Part shown: one piece after another, positions 6,763 to 7,484 of the stretch
Numbering within the stretch: the stretch's first letter is position 1
Layout of the letters: every line of letters starts with the position of its first letter
Origin: Anaerolineae bacterium
Lineage (GTDB): Bacteria; Chloroflexota; Anaerolineae; JAAYZQ01
Reading direction: 5' to 3'
Length of the DNA stretch: 7,484 nt
Assembly (NCBI GenBank): GCA_016929795.1
Contig: JAFGIA010000437.1
Coordinates: 1-7,484 of the forward strand
The notes under the pieces: model-generated
Databases searched by the model: none
What the model saw: the letters and a program-made list of their open reading frames with translations, nothing else
What the model was told of the DNA's origin: nothing
Made by a program: the position numbers and the translations under genes

Positions 6763-6785
6763 GCCGCAATCCGGAGGATTGCGGC
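6763..6785. repeat. Perfect 10-bp inverted repeat with a 3-nt centre
   Basis: GCCGCAATCC (6763-6772), GGA, then GGATTGCGGC (6776-6785). The arms are fully complementary. No T-run follows on either strand, so a terminator is unlikely. It ends 37 nt upstream of the -35 box of the plus-strand promoter, a reasonable place for an activator or other regulator to bind. It may equally be part of the repeat-like material just to its left. Confidence 0.6.
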
Positions 6786-6822
6786 ACGGGCACGCCGGGC
6801 CCCTGTGCATCGGTTGACCTGT

Positions 6823-6851
6823 TTGACAGAAGTGGCTGGCTATCCTATAAT
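6823..6851 (+). promoter_or_regulatory. Consensus sigma-70 promoter for the plus-strand GT2 gene
   Basis: TTGACA (6823-6828) and TATAAT (6846-6851) are both exact consensus hexamers separated by the optimal 17 nt. The start of transcription should fall near 6858, giving a leader of about 50 nt before the ATG at 6910. A second TTGAC starts 9 nt earlier (6814), but its spacing to the -10 is too long for it to serve as the -35. The match predicts strong, housekeeping-type transcription unless a regulator represses it. Confidence 0.8.
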
Positions 6852-6896
6852 ATGCACACCAGTCAGGATCGAGGATCGTGGACGTGGCAGTCCATT

Positions 6897-6905
6897 GGGG
6901 GAGAG
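6897..6905 (+). promoter_or_regulatory. Ribosome binding site of the plus-strand GT2 gene
   Basis: GGGGGAGAG lies just before the ATG at 6910; the GGGGGAG core (6897-6903) is 6 nt away. It supports this start over any other in-frame codon. Confidence 0.55.
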
Positions 6906-6909
6906 CGTC

Positions 6910-7484
6910 ATGATCAAGGGCAAAAAGGTTGTCGTCGTGATGCCGGCCTACAACGCCGAAAAGACGCTGTGTCAGACGTACGCCGAGATCCCGCACGACA
7001 TTGTAGACGAGATCGTGCTCGTCGACGATGCGAGCCAGGATCACACCGCGGTGCTTTCGTCTCGACTCGGCATTCGGACGGTCATTCACCGTCAGAACCG
7101 CGGGTACGGCGGAAACCAGAAGACGTGCTATAAAACGGCACTGGGGCTTGGCGCCGACCTGGTGATCATGCTCCACCCCGACTACCAGTACACGCCGCTG
7201 TTGATCACAGCCATGGCCTCGCTCCTGGCCGAAGGGTTGTTCGACTGCGTGCTTGGCTCGCGCATTCTCGGGGTGGGTGCCAGGAAGGGCGGTATGCCGC
7301 TGTACAAATATGTCTCGAACCGCTTCCTGACGGCCTTTCAGAACCTCGTCATCGGCTACAAGCTGTCCGAGTATCACACCGGCTATCGCGGCTTTACGCG
7401 CGAGCTGCTCGAAGCGCTGCCCCTCGACCACAACTCGGACGATTTCGTGTTCGACAACCAGGTGCTCAGCCAGATCATCTATGG
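6910..7484 (+). CDS. GT2 family glycosyltransferase with HPDYQY motif, N-terminal part (runs off right edge)
   Basis: The frame is open from the ATG to the window edge (191 complete codons). It begins [16 protein letters not shown] (5-20), then [12 protein letters not shown] (35-46), [10 protein letters not shown] (65-74), MLHPDYQY (87-94), LGSRILGVG (115-123), KGGMPLYKY (126-134), [10 protein letters not shown] (153-162) and DDFVFDNQ (177-184). These are the nucleotide-sugar and metal-binding elements of a GT-A family 2 enzyme, in the subfamily where the usual DxD is written H-P-D-Y-Q. That subfamily is related to polyprenyl-phosphate glycosyltransferases, but the donor and acceptor are not known to me. 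No membrane helix is seen in the visible part. It is transcribed away from the minus-strand operon from its own strong promoter, so the two units may be expressed independently though both act in surface glycan assembly (inference). The rest of the C-terminus lies outside the window. Confidence 0.92.
   Translation, partial: MIKGKKVVVVMPAYNAEKTLCQTYAEIPHDIVDEIVLVDDASQDHTAVLSSRLGIRTVIHRQNRGYGGNQKTCYKTALGLGADLVIMLHPDYQYTPLLITAMASLLAEGLFDCVLGSRILGVGARKGGMPLYKYVSNRFLTAFQNLVIGYKLSEYHTGYRGFTRELLEALPLDHNSDDFVFDNQVLSQIIY

Larger units (their letters stand above)
6573..6909. other. Divergent intergenic region between the operon and the plus-strand GT2 gene
   Basis: These 337 nt hold no credible gene. 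They contain a weak minus-strand promoter candidate (6624-6652), a TCATTGCGAGG-type repeat-like stretch (6693-6715), a perfect 10-bp inverted repeat (6763-6785), a consensus sigma-70 promoter for the plus strand (6823-6851), a tandem 7-mer in the leader (6865-6878) and a ribosome binding site (6897-6905). Short open frames that cross it show no recognisable protein features. Confidence 0.7.

Noticed and set aside
6645..7133. Plus-strand frame of 162 codons across the intergenic region into the GT2 gene
   Set aside because: It passes through the promoter and overlaps the GT2 gene out of frame; no domain is visible in the product.
6739..7431. Minus-strand frame of 230 codons opposite the plus-strand GT2 gene
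   Set aside because: It is antisense to a gene with a full set of GT2 motifs, a consensus promoter and a ribosome binding site; its translation shows no family features.
1..7484. CRISPR array, tRNA, rRNA or insertion sequence
   Set aside because: No regularly spaced repeats, no tRNA-like cloverleaf or rRNA segments, and no transposase-like protein or flanking terminal inverted repeats were seen on either strand.

Overview
The window is a GC-rich (roughly 60-70% in the rows I counted) bacterial stretch devoted almost entirely to glycosyltransferases and polytopic membrane proteins. There are no rRNA, tRNA, CRISPR or transposase genes to place the organism. The high GC, the run of large ArnT/PMT-like (GT-C type) membrane proteins and the style of the two GT2 enzymes remind me of Chloroflexota (Anaerolineae/Caldilineae-like or metagenomic relatives). 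That is an impression, not a demonstration.

Layout: five genes lie on the minus strand and read from about 6572 down to the left edge. In order of transcription they are a dolichol/polyprenyl-phosphate-mannose-synthase-like GT2 enzyme (5820-6572, TTG start); a 505-residue membrane protein with a TDTDTWWHL motif (4303-5820); a 681-residue GT-C-like membrane protein (2261-4306, GTG start); a 549-residue GT-C-like membrane protein (443-2092); and a paralog of the last one, cut by the left edge (1-453). The first three are joined by overlapping stop/start codons (TGATG, then GTGA), and the last two overlap by 11 nt. Between the third and fourth genes is a 168-nt spacer holding a degenerate 51-nt-period direct repeat with hairpin potential.

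A 337-nt divergent intergenic region (6573-6909) separates this operon from one plus-strand gene, a second GT2 glycosyltransferase (from 6910, cut by the right edge). That gene has a textbook sigma-70 promoter, TTGACA-17 nt-TATAAT, and a well placed ribosome binding site. The same intergenic region holds a perfect 10-bp inverted repeat, a stretch resembling the TCATTGCGAGG-type dispersed repeat of many genomes, and a weak candidate promoter for the operon.

Working model (inference): the first operon gene charges a polyprenyl-phosphate carrier with a hexose on the cytoplasmic face. The large membrane proteins downstream are candidate users of such lipid-linked sugars on the outer face, adding them to a cell-surface polymer, lipid or protein. 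The acceptor and sugar cannot be read from the sequence. Three of the membrane proteins end in a similar-looking soluble C-terminal segment of about 100-135 residues, and two are clear tandem paralogs. The region therefore looks like a locally expanded surface-glycosylation locus rather than a wholly new kind of system.
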